Source: Leptolyngbyaceae cyanobacterium JSC-12 (GTDB lineage: Bacteria > Cyanobacteriota > Cyanobacteriia > Leptolyngbyales > Leptolyngbyaceae). From it: 64,000 nucleotides of DNA. A program made the position numbers and the translations under genes. The notes below the pieces were generated by a model that did no database searches, had not been told where the DNA came from, and saw nothing but the letters and a program-made list of their open reading frames with translations. This document shows positions 44,598 through 54,410 of the stretch, piece after piece. The DNA lies in assembly GCA_000309945.1 (NCBI GenBank), contig CM001633.1:1708292-1772291 (forward strand), read 5' to 3'. The stretch's first letter is position 1; each line of letters begins with the position of its first letter.

Positions 44598-44629
44598 GTG
44601 GATGGTGAGATGTTGCTAGGTAGAATCCT

Positions 44630-45925
44630 TTAATTTTGAAAAACGGGAAGGGTGAAGTGAAAACAACTACCCTGGTTTGAGGTGGAATCAACCCAGATGC
44701 GCCCATAATGTGCTCGAATGATGCGCTGGCAGAGGGATAGACCAATACCATACCCTTCCTTATCTTCATCTCGCTTCAAGCGATAGCGTTCTTCAAAAAT
44801 TCGTTCCTGATTTTCGATGGGAATGCCAGGCCCATTGTCACAAACGCTGATTTGTACTTTTTGGGTTGTTCGGTGCAGGGCAGAAAGCTGAATAGTGCCA
44901 CCAACAGGGGTATATTTCACAGCATTATCAATCAGGTTAATCAGCACTTGGCGGATGCGTTCCTGATCTGCTAGAACAGTGGGTAAATCGGATGGAATAT
45001 CTTTCTCGACGTGCAGGGCTTTGGCTTGAAAGCGCCCTTCCATGTGCTCCAACACATCTAAACACAATTGCCCTAAATCGAGCTTTTGGGGTTGAATTTG
45101 CAATTCTGTACCAGTGCCGCGTGCTGCTTGCAGAATGTCCGTAATCATTCGATCAATGACTCTGGTTTGGGTGCGGGCGTGTTTAAGCAATTGAAGTGTT
45201 AATGCTGGGGTGAGCCGCGACTCTGAACCATCTTTGGGGTTGTAGCCCATTTCCAAAGTTTCTAGAGCGATCGAGGCGGCTGTAAGAGGGTTTCGCAGAT
45301 CGTGTGCCAGCATGGAGATGATTTGATCTTTGAATTGGAGTTGATGTTGCAGTTCTTCTTTCTCCCGCCGTAACCGAAAGATTTCATCAGAAAGCTGAAT
45401 TTGTTCAACGGAGTGGGAAACGGATTTAACCAGCGACGGACTGTCTAAACGATCGCTGAGGTTCGCAGAAGTAATTTCTAAAGATGGCTGAGTGGTCGTA
45501 ACACCAACAGTGGAGGACTCTTCCCGTTGAGCCTGCACTGGCATTGCTAGCAATACTTTCTCACCAGTAGTCTCGCTCTCTGATGCCGCCTGGCCGGTTT
45601 TGGCGAGGTATTCTGCCGCCGAGCGTTGCCATTGAGGCCACCATTGCTTTAGCTGCTGTACCAGGTTACTGCCAGCCAGAGTTTGTCTGGGTTCTGGATG
45701 AATTTTAATCAGAGCTGGTGTGGCAATCAGCCGAAAATACTCGGCCAGATAGGGTTGTTCTGTCACATCAATGAACTGAACTTCAAAATCATACTCTTCC
45801 TTCAGATCTTTTAGCGCACTCCGAACCTGCCGCACTTGCTCCTTCGAACTTGGGCGTTTGTCTACAAACAGCAAAAGCTGTAATGGAGTGTCTGTATTTG
45901 TGTTTTTTTCAGGAGATACCTGCAT
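44630..45925 (-). CDS. sasA: Adaptive-response sensory kinase SasA
   Basis: 431 residues. The N-terminal 95 residues form a KaiB-like thioredoxin-fold domain ([20 protein letters not shown], then [20 protein letters not shown]), which in SasA binds KaiC. Then come a linker, a coiled-coil (about 175-200) and a HisKA domain with the phospho-acceptor His208 in [14 protein letters not shown]. The HATPase domain follows: [33 protein letters not shown] and [18 protein letters not shown]. No response regulator RpaA or kai genes lie nearby, which is common for sasA. It transmits clock phase to the RpaA regulator. Confidence 0.95.
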   Translation of the reverse strand: MQVSPEKNTNTDTPLQLLLFVDKRPSSKEQVRQVRSALKDLKEEYDFEVQFIDVTEQPYLAEYFRLIATPALIKIHPEPRQTLAGSNLVQQLKQWWPQWQRSAAEYLAKTGQAASESETTGEKVLLAMPVQAQREESSTVGVTTTQPSLEITSANLSDRLDSPSLVKSVSHSVEQIQLSDEIFRLRREKEELQHQLQFKDQIISMLAHDLRNPLTAASIALETLEMGYNPKDGSESRLTPALTLQLLKHARTQTRVIDRMITDILQAARGTGTELQIQPQKLDLGQLCLDVLEHMEGRFQAKALHVEKDIPSDLPTVLADQERIRQVLINLIDNAVKYTPVGGTIQLSALHRTTQKVQISVCDNGPGIPIENQERIFEERYRLKRDEDKEGYGIGLSLCQRIIRAHYGRIWVDSTSNQGSCFHFTLPVFQN

Positions 45926-46132
45926 GCCTTGCCTCGACGGCGATTGATCACCGGTTCAGGCGTAACCCTAGCCCAAACGAACCTGCATTTTCCAAACCAA
46001 TTAACTGAAGCTTAATCGTACTTACAGTTGGTGTCCTTTATTAATGTCACAAAGTAGGTTGCAACGCAACAGACCTCTTACTTATAAGTGTACAGGTTAA
46101 ACCTATGCGATCGCGCCCCTGACCAGCGATCG

Positions 46133-47275
46133 TTAAGCCCGTAAGCGAAATAGCAAAAATTGCGTCACCTGCTGAGGATTGAAATTGTCATCACTGAGCA
46201 ATAACAAGCTGGCACTACCGTCAGGTAAACGTGGTCCCAACGTCATTCCTTCTAAATTATCCAGAGGAATGCCCAACTCCGTCAGATCAAGCAACAGTTT
46301 CTTGCGGATTGGCTGCACCCCAGTTAGCGAACCTTGAAAGGTTTCAATATTGATCGTATCAGTCGCTGCCCCAAATGCTAGTTGGTACAATTTCACAGTA
46401 AATCCCTTAGCACCAAACGATCGCTCCAGACTCAAAAAGTGCCCTCCTTGATCAATTGCCAAAAGTTCCGTCAACCCGTGGTATAGCGCTCCCTCTGGTG
46501 GCATTTCCATGGGATACAAATGCTCAGATACCAAGAGGGCATGGTCAGGATCGATGGAGTAATGCAAAACACGATTGCGAGCAGCTCCCTGCTGGGGATG
46601 ATCGGGCGAAGTGTCTTGCATTAAGGCTGATTCCGTTGCTGCAAACAGGCGGAAAGGCTCAATTGCCCCTGGACTGACGCTGCCCAGTGTCAATGATTCA
46701 AACCCTAAGTTATCCCCCACGCCTTGAACCAATTTGCCATCTTCGACTTTGGGTATATAGCGTTTGGGAATTGGCAGACTCCGTTTCCACCGTCCCGTTT
46801 GCAAATCAAATTCACCGACAAACGGTGAAATCTCTTGCTGAGGAATCCCTTCACTGGAAATAAACAATGTTCCCAATGGAGACAATGCAATTCCTTCAGG
46901 GTCTACTTTGCCTTTAGGATAGGGTTTTCCGTCCTCGCTGGTGATGGTCGTTGTGCTTTGAATCGTGACTGCTTGGATTTTGGGTGTTTTCGGATCAGTG
47001 GAGTCTAGAGCAAGTTTGAGCGTGTAAAAACGGGCAGGGGCAAAATCGCTGCGGTCATCCGAAATGGCGTAAAACAGGTCGCGCTGGCGATCATAGGTAA
47101 AGGCTGACAACCCGCCAACTGGAGTTCCCTGAAAGTCCATTTTGGGTAACCTGTACTCCCCTAAAAAATCCAGGTTTAGGTTCAAGAATATCCGCTCTTC
47201 AGCACTAACCTGGGGTAAATCACAACCTGCAATCAGGGGAATTAGCAAGATGACGAATGCAATCAGCCATCTCAT
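46133..47275 (-). CDS. Esterase-like/phytase-like lipoprotein (DUF, phytase-esterase fold)
   Basis: 380 residues from ATG 47275. The N-terminus is a lipoprotein signal peptide (MRWLIAFVILLIPLIAGC) with the acylated Cys at the end of the LIAGC lipobox. The rest matches the esterase-like activity of phytase family (a six-bladed propeller type): GGLSAFTYDRQRDLFYAISD, DPEGIALSPLGTLFISSEG, NLGFESLTLG and LDNLEGMTLGPRLPDGS. Likely attached to the inner face of the outer membrane or to the plasma membrane. Role in phosphate or ester scavenging is possible but not shown. Confidence 0.83.
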   Translation of the reverse strand: MRWLIAFVILLIPLIAGCDLPQVSAEERIFLNLNLDFLGEYRLPKMDFQGTPVGGLSAFTYDRQRDLFYAISDDRSDFAPARFYTLKLALDSTDPKTPKIQAVTIQSTTTITSEDGKPYPKGKVDPEGIALSPLGTLFISSEGIPQQEISPFVGEFDLQTGRWKRSLPIPKRYIPKVEDGKLVQGVGDNLGFESLTLGSVSPGAIEPFRLFAATESALMQDTSPDHPQQGAARNRVLHYSIDPDHALLVSEHLYPMEMPPEGALYHGLTELLAIDQGGHFLSLERSFGAKGFTVKLYQLAFGAATDTINIETFQGSLTGVQPIRKKLLLDLTELGIPLDNLEGMTLGPRLPDGSASLLLLSDDNFNPQQVTQFLLFRLRA

Positions 47276-47724
47276 TGGTTTGAATGTGCGATCGCCCACG
47301 TATCCTCCCACCCTAATTAACTCAATCCAGTTTCCCTTTGATTATCAGCGATCCCCAAAATTCTTAAAAACATCACTACGCCTATCAGAGTAATAACTAT
47401 TTCAAAGCATTCATCAGGAGATTTAGTACCTATCGATGTTTACAATGCAGACATGGAAGGGATCACGATTTCAACGGTTAGAATTCACGCGCTTCATTCT
47501 GGAGTGTCTGTTTTCCAAATATTTCAGACTCTTTGATCTACACTCTGTGTTGAAACTACAGTTTTAATGCTACGCCATCATTTCATCAGTAGGCGTTTGC
47601 CAGAGTTTTAACACATTCAAACAGCACGGGTTGCTGGCATTGACGCTCAGCGCTGCAACGTTGAGCGTAGCTGCTGCATGGTTTCCCGTGACTAGTCAGC
47701 CCCTTCATTTGTGTGAGGAATCCT
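47276..47724. other. Intergenic region upstream of the SLH porin gene
   Basis: About 450 bases between the divergent phytase-like and porin genes, which should hold promoters for both. Short translated stretches such as at 47631 are shadows of the porin leader. The ribosome binding site GAGGAA lies at 47715-47720. No RNA gene or repeat seen. Confidence 0.4.
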
Positions 47725-49608
47725 ATGAATACTTTGCGCTTTCAGTGGTTAGAGTCTATTGGTTGGCTGTCTTTGTGGTTGGGAACACTGGCAATCACGC
47801 CAGGCGCGATCGCCCAAACTATTAACTCTTCTATTGATCCAGCCACTCCTGTCTCTTCAGTTTCCCAGCTAGACCAGGAACTTCAACCAGCCTCACCCTC
47901 AATGGCACAGATTACGTCTGTGTCTCAACTATCGGATGTCAAACCTACAGATTGGGCATTTCAAGCATTGCAATCCTTAGTAGAACGCTACGGTTGCATT
48001 GTGGGTTACCCCGACAAAACCTATCGTGGCAATCGTGCTACAACCCGGTATGAATTTGCTGCGGGTTTAAATGCCTGCCTCGACAAAATTCAGGAACTGA
48101 TTGCCGCTGCTACGGCAGACTTTGTTCGTAAAGAAGATTTAGAAGTCGTTAAACGGTTGCAAGAAGAATTCGCAGCCGAGTTAGCTACCCTTCGAGGACG
48201 AATCGATGCCTTAGACGTTCGGACGGCAACCCTGGAAAAGCAACAGTTTTCGACAACAACCCGTCTGAGTGGAGAAGTCATCTTTAGCCTCTCAAGTGCC
48301 TATGGGGCTTACCCTGGTGGCAACCCTAGTTTTATTAACAACACCAATACCAATGTGTTAGGTGGTAGAACGCTGGTAAACCCAGCGGCTGGTAAGGATG
48401 CTGAAGTCGCGTTTAACAATCGTGTGCGGCTGAACCTGCTTACCAGTTTCTCTGGGAAAGACTTACTCATCACGGGTCTGCAAGCCTACAACTTTGGTGC
48501 TAGTTCCAGTGTTCTTACAGGAGCAAGGATTTTACCCAACACTGGCAACAGTTTGGCAAGTATCCTGGGGTATGGTGATGTGCTATTTGGTAGCTCCAGC
48601 AATGTTCGCCTCGGTTATGAAGCGCAGTTTCCCACCGTCAATCCTCAAAATCTTGCAGTTCAAGGTAGCAATAATTCTGTACAACTTTACAAGTTGCTGT
48701 ACATTTTCCCGGTAGCGAATCAGTTAACAGCGTTTGCAGGCACTAGTGCAGAAGTGTCTGATGCGTTTCCATCAATCTTACCCTGGGCAAATGAAGGACA
48801 GGGAGCCGTTTCACGGTTTGCTACCCTGCCAGCAGCGCATCGAGTATCAGGTGGAACTTCCCAAACTGGATTGGCATCGGCGGCGGGGTTTATTTTCAAT
48901 ATTGCAGAAGGCATTGATTTGCGAGCATTATATGGCAGCGTTAATGCAGCGCTACCTGGTAATGCAGGTTTTCCAGGTACACCGTTGGGAGCGGGCATTT
49001 TTAATGGTAGCTATGTGGTGGCAACCCAACTCACTCTGTCTCCTTCTAAGAATTTTGATATCGGACTGAACTATGCGCATAGTTACCACCAAATTAATAT
49101 TCTAGGAACAGGTTTATCAAGTGGAGACATTGGAGCTATCTTGTTCAACCCTACAGCGGCTGAACTCGCGAGAGGGGGTGGGATTCCGTTATTTGCGATC
49201 GCGGATCAGGGAATTCACCTGAACACCTTTGGGGCAAGCGTGGCATGGCGAATATCGCCTCAGGTAACCTTAGCAGGCTCTGCTACCTACATTCAAAGTG
49301 AACTTGTTAATGTCAATGCTTCCACCAACTTCCTGAGTTGGTTAGTGGGTGTGCAAGTCAAAGATGTATTGACAAAAGGCGGTTCGGCTGGGGTGATATT
49401 CGGTAGTCCTCTGCATCGAATTGGCACAGGTGGACGAGCGATTGATCCTGAAACGGCTACGCCTTACCAGGTGGAAGGATTCTTGAATATCCGTGTTTCC
49501 GACAATATCAGTATCACGCCAGGACTGTTCGTCATCTTCAATCCTGAAGGATTTGAGGCAAATCGCACGGTATATGTGCCAGTTGTGCGGACGACGTTCA
49601 CGTTCTAA
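47725..49608 (+). CDS. SLH-domain OprB-like carbohydrate/ion porin
   Basis: 627 residues from ATG 47725 with GAGGAA before it. A signal peptide ends near AITPGAIAQT. One S-layer homology domain spans about 70-130 (VKPTDWAFQALQSLVERYGC, then RATTRYEFAAGLNACLDKI). A coiled region (about 145-175) follows, and then the OprB-type beta-barrel to the C-terminal Phe (VYVPVVRTTFTF). In cyanobacteria this family is the major outer-membrane protein; the SLH part binds peptidoglycan-linked polysaccharide and the barrel passes small solutes and ions. It is monocistronic. Confidence 0.92.
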   Translation: MNTLRFQWLESIGWLSLWLGTLAITPGAIAQTINSSIDPATPVSSVSQLDQELQPASPSMAQITSVSQLSDVKPTDWAFQALQSLVERYGCIVGYPDKTYRGNRATTRYEFAAGLNACLDKIQELIAAATADFVRKEDLEVVKRLQEEFAAELATLRGRIDALDVRTATLEKQQFSTTTRLSGEVIFSLSSAYGAYPGGNPSFINNTNTNVLGGRTLVNPAAGKDAEVAFNNRVRLNLLTSFSGKDLLITGLQAYNFGASSSVLTGARILPNTGNSLASILGYGDVLFGSSSNVRLGYEAQFPTVNPQNLAVQGSNNSVQLYKLLYIFPVANQLTAFAGTSAEVSDAFPSILPWANEGQGAVSRFATLPAAHRVSGGTSQTGLASAAGFIFNIAEGIDLRALYGSVNAALPGNAGFPGTPLGAGIFNGSYVVATQLTLSPSKNFDIGLNYAHSYHQINILGTGLSSGDIGAILFNPTAAELARGGGIPLFAIADQGIHLNTFGASVAWRISPQVTLAGSATYIQSELVNVNASTNFLSWLVGVQVKDVLTKGGSAGVIFGSPLHRIGTGGRAIDPETATPYQVEGFLNIRVSDNISITPGLFVIFNPEGFEANRTVYVPVVRTTFTF

Positions 49609-49616
49609 AACCGTTT

Positions 49617-50906
49617 TCAAAACACGGTGCCATCGCTGGTGATCTGAATTGGGGGGATGCCGCCAGGACGCAGGTTGGCGGCAATTTTGCGTCCGGCTGT
49701 CCAGGTGCCCCCCTGCAACACTTTGACTAGGGGCAGGGTGGCAGCGTTCATGCCGAGTTGGGTACGAATAGTATCAGCGATCAGATCAAGACAGATGACT
49801 GTTAACGCCCGCCATTCCACGATCGCTTCTGAGTCTACTGGTTGAGGCTGTTGCAACAGGGTGGGGTCTTTCACCTGCAATAAGCCCAGGTCAATACATA
49901 GCCCCCCATTACGATATTCCGGTAATCCAGTCATTTCATCTAATCCGGTAATAGTCAAACCCAGTTCTTGCAGAGGCTCCAGCAGAGAATAAGTAAGCCA
50001 TTGGGAGAGTTTGTGGAAAGGAACAATAGTCGGGAATAGGGGATGGGAGATAGGAGATGGGGATAGGGCATGATGTTTGAGAGCAGAGTGAGTCCAGGTG
50101 TCCCCTAAGTTGATGCTGCCGAGAGTAAGCCGACCTGCCCAGATGTCGCTAAACCCGGTGAGAACTGCGTTTAGAACAGCGCTGGCAGAGAGAGTACCGT
50201 TTTGAGATTGGGCTTGCAGATAATTGACAAGGTTACTGGGGCGAGGTGGACTATGCCCAAACAGGTCTGGATATTGAGTAAGGGCAGTTCCCAACCGTTG
50301 CAGTAGGGCAACTCGTCCTTCTACACCCACAAGAGGATTAGTTGGGCTGACTTGAAACCCTTTTTCTAAGGTGGCTTGAGATAGGTTTTGCAAGGCGATT
50401 GCGTCTACTTGCAAGGCAGACTCAGATAAGCCAGACTCAGAACTGGAGAACAATCCATCACAGAACATCTGAAAGCTAGCAACGGCTAATCCTTCTGATC
50501 GCTGAAATACTTGTCCGGTGGAAGCTTCAATGTATTGCCAGGTGGCTCCAGCTCCGGCATCCAGCAAGACGCTGACCACTGCCAGATCCACCTTGGCTTT
50601 GGCGCGATCGCTGGAAGATAAATTTGCTAATCGGGCTTCTAGCTGTTGCAATCGGGATGCTCCCCCCACTTCAAAGTGCCGCCAGCGGCTATGAAAGGGT
50701 ATTTCCAGATCGGGATAATTTTCTCGAATGACTTGAAGCACGTAGTCAGCAGTTTTCTCCAGCCGAGCCAAATTCACTCGAAAATAGCGCAAGCGATCAG
50801 CGCAGGCAAGCTCAAACAGTTGACCACATCGCTCCCGAATTGCCTGAGGCGACCGCAAATAGGAGATCGCAGCTTGAATCGACTCTGTGGACTCAATCTC
50901 AGTCAC
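49617..50906 (-). CDS. URC4/Urg3-like protein (DUF1688), uracil catabolism
   Basis: 429 residues. Blocks AISYLRSPQAIRERCGQLFE, IPFHSRWRHFEVGG, LAVVSVLLDAGAGATWQY and LPEYRNGGLCIDLGLLQVKD, with a C-terminal VVKVLQGGTWTAGRKIA-like end, are those of DUF1688. That is the family of yeast URC4, needed for uracil use as nitrogen source. Its exact chemistry was not assigned in the work I recall. A Ser/Pro/Phe linker near residue 285 (LSPSPISHPLFPTIVP) comes from a pyrimidine-rich sense-strand repeat. The URC1-like gene ends 3 bases upstream, so both probably form an operon. Confidence 0.85.
   Translation of the reverse strand: MTEIESTESIQAAISYLRSPQAIRERCGQLFELACADRLRYFRVNLARLEKTADYVLQVIRENYPDLEIPFHSRWRHFEVGGASRLQQLEARLANLSSSDRAKAKVDLAVVSVLLDAGAGATWQYIEASTGQVFQRSEGLAVASFQMFCDGLFSSSESGLSESALQVDAIALQNLSQATLEKGFQVSPTNPLVGVEGRVALLQRLGTALTQYPDLFGHSPPRPSNLVNYLQAQSQNGTLSASAVLNAVLTGFSDIWAGRLTLGSINLGDTWTHSALKHHALSPSPISHPLFPTIVPFHKLSQWLTYSLLEPLQELGLTITGLDEMTGLPEYRNGGLCIDLGLLQVKDPTLLQQPQPVDSEAIVEWRALTVICLDLIADTIRTQLGMNAATLPLVKVLQGGTWTAGRKIAANLRPGGIPPIQITSDGTVF
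50031..50069. repeat. GGGATAGGGGATGGGA-type repeat island inside the URC4-like gene
   Basis: Successive GGGAATAGGGGATGGGAGAT and TAGGAGATGGGGATAGGG units on the + strand. The gene is on the minus strand, so its sense strand is pyrimidine-rich and codes for Pro/Ser/His residues. Confidence 0.6.
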
Positions 50907-50909
50907 TAT

Positions 50910-52184
50910 CTACTCCGTCAATGTACGTCCTTTCACGGTTGCCAGATCTTCTTCGGTTAACACAGCACCCTCCGTATAGTAGCCTGCCGCTTTTTTAGCC
51001 TCAATTTCCACCTGGGCATCAGCCGGAATCAGGTCCTCCGGAATAGGAATCCGTTCTACCACCTCAATGCCAGATTGGGTAATGGCGTTGTACTTCATAT
51101 TGCTCATGGAAATGAGGCGATCAATGCGAGTTACACCCAACCAGTGGAGAATATCAGGCATCAGTTCCTGAAAGCGCATATCCTGAACTCCTGCAACGCA
51201 CTCGGTTCGGGTAAAGTAAGCATCGGCGCGATCGCCCCCCTCTTGACGCTTACGAGCGTTGTAAACCAGAAACTTCGTCACTTCACCCAGAGCACGCCCT
51301 TCTTTGCGGAGATATACAATGATACCAACGCCACCACTTTGTGCCATTCGCACACATTCCTCAATGCCATGTACCAGGTAAGGACGACAGGTGCAAATGT
51401 CTGACCCAAACACGTCTGACCCGTTGCATTCATCATGAACTCGGACTGCTACAGATTTATTGGGGTCGGCAATGCTCGCAGGATCACCAAAAATATAAAC
51501 CGTTGAACCCCCAATCGGCGGCAGAAACACATGTAAATCAGGACGGGTTACAAGTTCTGGGAACATACCACCCGTTTGCTCAAACAAGGCACGGCGCAGA
51601 TCAGATTCGCTGACTCCTAATCGTCTGGCAATGCCAGGAAGATACCAAACTGGCTCGATCGCGGCTTTCGTCACAACCAAGTCCCCCCCCTCCTTCATAA
51701 TCTTGCCGTCTACCTCCAGTCGTCCTTTAGCAATGGCTTCTCCCAACTCCGGCATGTTGATGTGGGCTTTGGTAATCGCGATCGTTGGGCGAATATCGTA
51801 CCCCTTTTCGTAGAGCGATAGGTACACTTCTCCTACTAATGCCCCAAAGGGATCAAGCGACACAATTTTGTTGGGATCAGCCCAGGAAGGATGGGGACCG
51901 ATATGTTCAGCAGGAGAGGTGTTGGTTAAATCAGCACGGTGATCTGACTGAAGCTTGCCGCTGGCGATCGCCAACGCTCGATATACTCCATAAGAGCCGG
52001 AGTGAGTGCCAATCACGTTGCGATGGGAGGCATTGGAAAGAGTGCCAATGATGGGACCACGCTGGATTGGGTCGGCTTTGCCCCAGTGAATGGCGATCGG
52101 TTTTGGTCCAAACCGGGCAGGGTGAGAAGTCAAAACAATGTGCTTTGACTTTGAACCATTAGATCCATTTTTTTCACTCGCCAT
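50910..52184 (-). CDS. URC1-like GTP-cyclohydrolase-II-related enzyme
   Basis: 424 residues from ATG 52184. The C-terminal half is GTP cyclohydrolase II-like: VRVHDECNGSDVFGSDICTCRP keeps the zinc Cys triad (DVFGSDICTCRPYL), and GIIVYLRKEGRALGEVTKFL the catalytic Arg/Tyr region. The N-terminal half, with HPARFGPKPIAIHWGKADP and HINMPELGEAI, marks the URC1 subfamily rather than RibA. In the URC pathway, known from yeast and bacteria, URC1 opens the uracil (nucleotide) ring on the way to urea and 3-hydroxypropionate. It lies directly before the URC4-like gene. An uracil phosphoribosyltransferase and a urea-processing gene are not in the window. Confidence 0.86.
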   Translation of the reverse strand: MASEKNGSNGSKSKHIVLTSHPARFGPKPIAIHWGKADPIQRGPIIGTLSNASHRNVIGTHSGSYGVYRALAIASGKLQSDHRADLTNTSPAEHIGPHPSWADPNKIVSLDPFGALVGEVYLSLYEKGYDIRPTIAITKAHINMPELGEAIAKGRLEVDGKIMKEGGDLVVTKAAIEPVWYLPGIARRLGVSESDLRRALFEQTGGMFPELVTRPDLHVFLPPIGGSTVYIFGDPASIADPNKSVAVRVHDECNGSDVFGSDICTCRPYLVHGIEECVRMAQSGGVGIIVYLRKEGRALGEVTKFLVYNARKRQEGGDRADAYFTRTECVAGVQDMRFQELMPDILHWLGVTRIDRLISMSNMKYNAITQSGIEVVERIPIPEDLIPADAQVEIEAKKAAGYYTEGAVLTEEDLATVKGRTLTE

Positions 52185-52251
52185 AGATGCCCCCTTAAGG
52201 TCGATGAGGTGAGAAGTCAAAACTGACGTGATTCAATTGGAATTTTTTAGC

Positions 52252-52272
52252 TTAGCAACTATCGATTGCTAA
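52252..52272. promoter_or_regulatory. Inverted repeat upstream of the URC1-like gene
   Basis: TTAGCAA (52252-52258) and TTGCTAA (52266-52272) form a perfect 7-bp inverted repeat with a 7-base spacer (CTATCGA), about 70 bases before the URC1 start. It could be an operator. No known regulator motif is recognised. Confidence 0.45.
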
Positions 52273-52370
52273 AAGGGTGTTTGGCAGATCTTTGATAAGG
52301 CAAAATTCAGAAGCATTTTAGATGCAGATGTGAGATTCTCAGATTTTGGGTTGGGGTGATAGCAACATCT

Positions 52371-53504
52371 TCAATCTTCAATCTTCAATCCCACCTGATT
52401 CTCCTGCCACTGTCGCAAGGCTTCAATGATTTGCAGGTTGGCCTTAGGAAAGGGAAACTGATCAATTTCTGCCAGGGTGACCCAGCGAATTTCATCGCAT
52501 TCAATCGGCTGGGGATCACCGCTGAGATGGCAACAATGGTGAACGTTGAGTGTGACGTGGAAATGGCTGTAGGTATGATCTACCACAATCAAGCGATCGC
52601 CCACCGCAATTTCAATTCCCAGTTCTTCGCGAATTTCTCGCTGAATACAGGCTTCGATGGTTTCATCAGGCTCTACTTTACCACCAGGAAATTCCCACAT
52701 TCCGCCGAGAAGCCCACTCTGTTTGCGGCGATCAATCAAAACTTGTCCCTGATTATTCCAGATCACAGCCACACCAATAATTTTGCGGGGAATAGGAGTC
52801 CGAGTTTCAGTCATGGGAAGTTCAGCTTGAATACCTAAAGAGTAGGCACGGCAATAAGATTGCCAGGGGCAGCGATCGCAGGCAGGTTTATGGGGTAAGC
52901 AAATAGTTGCACCTAAATCCATCAACGCCTGGTTAAAATCCCGGGGATGCTCAGGATCAAGCAGGGTTTCTGACAAGTGCCAGAGCTGAGCGATCGCTTT
53001 GCTAGGAGGAATCTGAAGGGCAACTAACCGCGCCAGTACCCGCTTTACATTACCATCTAAGATAGCTACAGGTTGGTTAAATGCTGCACTGAGAATGCCT
53101 CCAGCAGTAGTTCGTCCAATTCCTGGCAACCTCATTGCTGCCTGCAAATCAGCCGGAAATTTTCCATCATAGCGAAGCACAATCTCTTGAGCAGCTTTGT
53201 GCAAATTGCGGGCACGAGCATAGTAACCCAACCCCTGCCAAAGTTTCAAAACATCTTGCTGCTCGGCATTTGCCAGGGCTTCAATGGTGGGAAATCGACT
53301 TAGCCAACGATTATAAAAAGGGATCACAGTTTTGACCTGGGTTTGTTGCAACATGATCTCCGATATCCAGATGGCGTAGGGATCATGGTTCTGTCGCCAG
53401 GGAAGGGTGCGCCCATATTGGGAATACCAGGTGAGGAGGGAGGAGCGGAGGGACGTGGGAGAGAGGGAAAAGGAAAGGTCTATTTTTCTGGAGCAGTTTG
53501 CCAA
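52371..53504 (-). CDS. mutY: A/G-specific adenine DNA glycosylase MutY
   Basis: 377 residues. It removes adenine opposite 8-oxoguanine. The glycosylase domain has WISEIMLQQTQVKTVIPFYN (catalytic Glu), the helix-hairpin-helix RLPGIGRTTAGGILS, the catalytic Asp in AILDGNVKRVLARL and the 4Fe-4S loop Cys-x6-Cys-x2-Cys-x5-Cys (CLPHKPACDRCPWQSYC). The C-terminal Nudix-like domain, which recognises 8-oxoguanine, has GGMWEFPGGKVEPDETIEAC and REIREELGIEI. The first 25 residues are Ser/Leu-rich and overlap a purine-rich tract of the + strand, so the true start may be internal. Confidence 0.95.
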   Translation of the reverse strand: MANCSRKIDLSFSLSPTSLRSSLLTWYSQYGRTLPWRQNHDPYAIWISEIMLQQTQVKTVIPFYNRWLSRFPTIEALANAEQQDVLKLWQGLGYYARARNLHKAAQEIVLRYDGKFPADLQAAMRLPGIGRTTAGGILSAAFNQPVAILDGNVKRVLARLVALQIPPSKAIAQLWHLSETLLDPEHPRDFNQALMDLGATICLPHKPACDRCPWQSYCRAYSLGIQAELPMTETRTPIPRKIIGVAVIWNNQGQVLIDRRKQSGLLGGMWEFPGGKVEPDETIEACIQREIREELGIEIAVGDRLIVVDHTYSHFHVTLNVHHCCHLSGDPQPIECDEIRWVTLAEIDQFPFPKANLQIIEALRQWQENQVGLKIED

Positions 53505-53521
53505 AAAATCCCTCCTTACTG

Positions 53522-54388
53522 TCAGGATGGCATTTCCCAGCCTAAGCGGGTGGGCTGTTCATACACACGTTTGAGAGTGTTGAGGTCGCGCGCAGAAATC
53601 TTTGCCGGATTACGAACCTGCGATGCATACAAGGCATCCGTTGGTTGGGGGCTATGTCCCCAGATTCCAAGAGCATGCCCTAATTCGTGCCGGGCGGCTG
53701 CCTGTAAATACTCGATTGCCTGATCTGGACGAATGTAGATAGTCATACGATGTGCCAGTTGAGGCTGGGCATTGGGAATAGGCTTTTTAGCGTACAGTTC
53801 AAATCGAGTTTCAGCAGAACGAGCACGCAGAATTGGCAGGGGAGGGGGTTTTTCAGAAGTTGCTGTTTTAGCAGTGTTGACGGCATCTTGGGCACGATCG
53901 CTTAATCGAATAGGTGGTGTAGAGCGAAGGATAATAATGTCTGCATTTTCTTGAGTAACTTGCTTTAAGGGCAGGTAAGCATTCCATTCTTGAATCGCTT
54001 TTTCAACTGCTACTACCCAGGTTTGTGCTCGTCTTGCTGTGAAGGAATTGGCGTTATCCACTTCTGTTGGTGGCTGAACGTAAACCGTGATCGGAAAGGT
54101 AGACCAGATTAAGGCTCCCACGATCGCAGGTCGAACCTGTTCAAAGTAATCGCCAGACTGGTTAGGATCAAGCCATTGGGAGAGCTGGCGGGGGAGGGGA
54201 TGTGGGCGAGGTGGGGGAAGTTTGGCAAGAAGGTTTTCTAGAGAGGATGTGGAAGGTGGGGAAGCAGGACGGGCAAAGGTGAGCAGGGGGTTGATGAAAG
54301 GAATTATTAGAGTAATGCAAAAAGCGATCGCTGCAATAAGGAGCGATCGCTCTTGACTAAAACGCCAGTGTCGCTTAATCTGCTTCAT
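53522..54388 (-). CDS. Secreted matrixin-like zinc metalloprotease
   Basis: 288 residues. An N-terminal hydrophobic segment (about 15-38, SLLIAAIAFCITLIIPFINP) could be a signal anchor or signal peptide. A Pro/Arg-rich part follows, then a metzincin-like domain with the zinc motif HELGHALGIWGH (HExxHxxGxxH, about residues 236-247) and downstream RDLNTLKRVYEQP. Catalytic Glu is present and the downstream Met-turn is not obvious. It resembles M10-type peptidases in cyanobacteria. Periplasmic or extracellular action is inferred. The mutY gene starts 17 bases downstream on the same strand. Confidence 0.8.
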   Translation of the reverse strand: MKQIKRHWRFSQERSLLIAAIAFCITLIIPFINPLLTFARPASPPSTSSLENLLAKLPPPRPHPLPRQLSQWLDPNQSGDYFEQVRPAIVGALIWSTFPITVYVQPPTEVDNANSFTARRAQTWVVAVEKAIQEWNAYLPLKQVTQENADIIILRSTPPIRLSDRAQDAVNTAKTATSEKPPPLPILRARSAETRFELYAKKPIPNAQPQLAHRMTIYIRPDQAIEYLQAAARHELGHALGIWGHSPQPTDALYASQVRNPAKISARDLNTLKRVYEQPTRLGWEMPS

Positions 54389-54410
54389 CCTTCATCCAGG
54401 AATGGCACAG

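Noticed and set aside
47631-47825. Possible small exported protein before the porin
   Set aside because: It is a shifted-frame shadow of the porin leader, lacks its own ribosome binding site and overlaps the true signal peptide.
50910-52184. Calling the URC1-like gene ribA
   Set aside because: The long N-terminal half and the DUF1688 neighbour fit URC1, not riboflavin biosynthesis.
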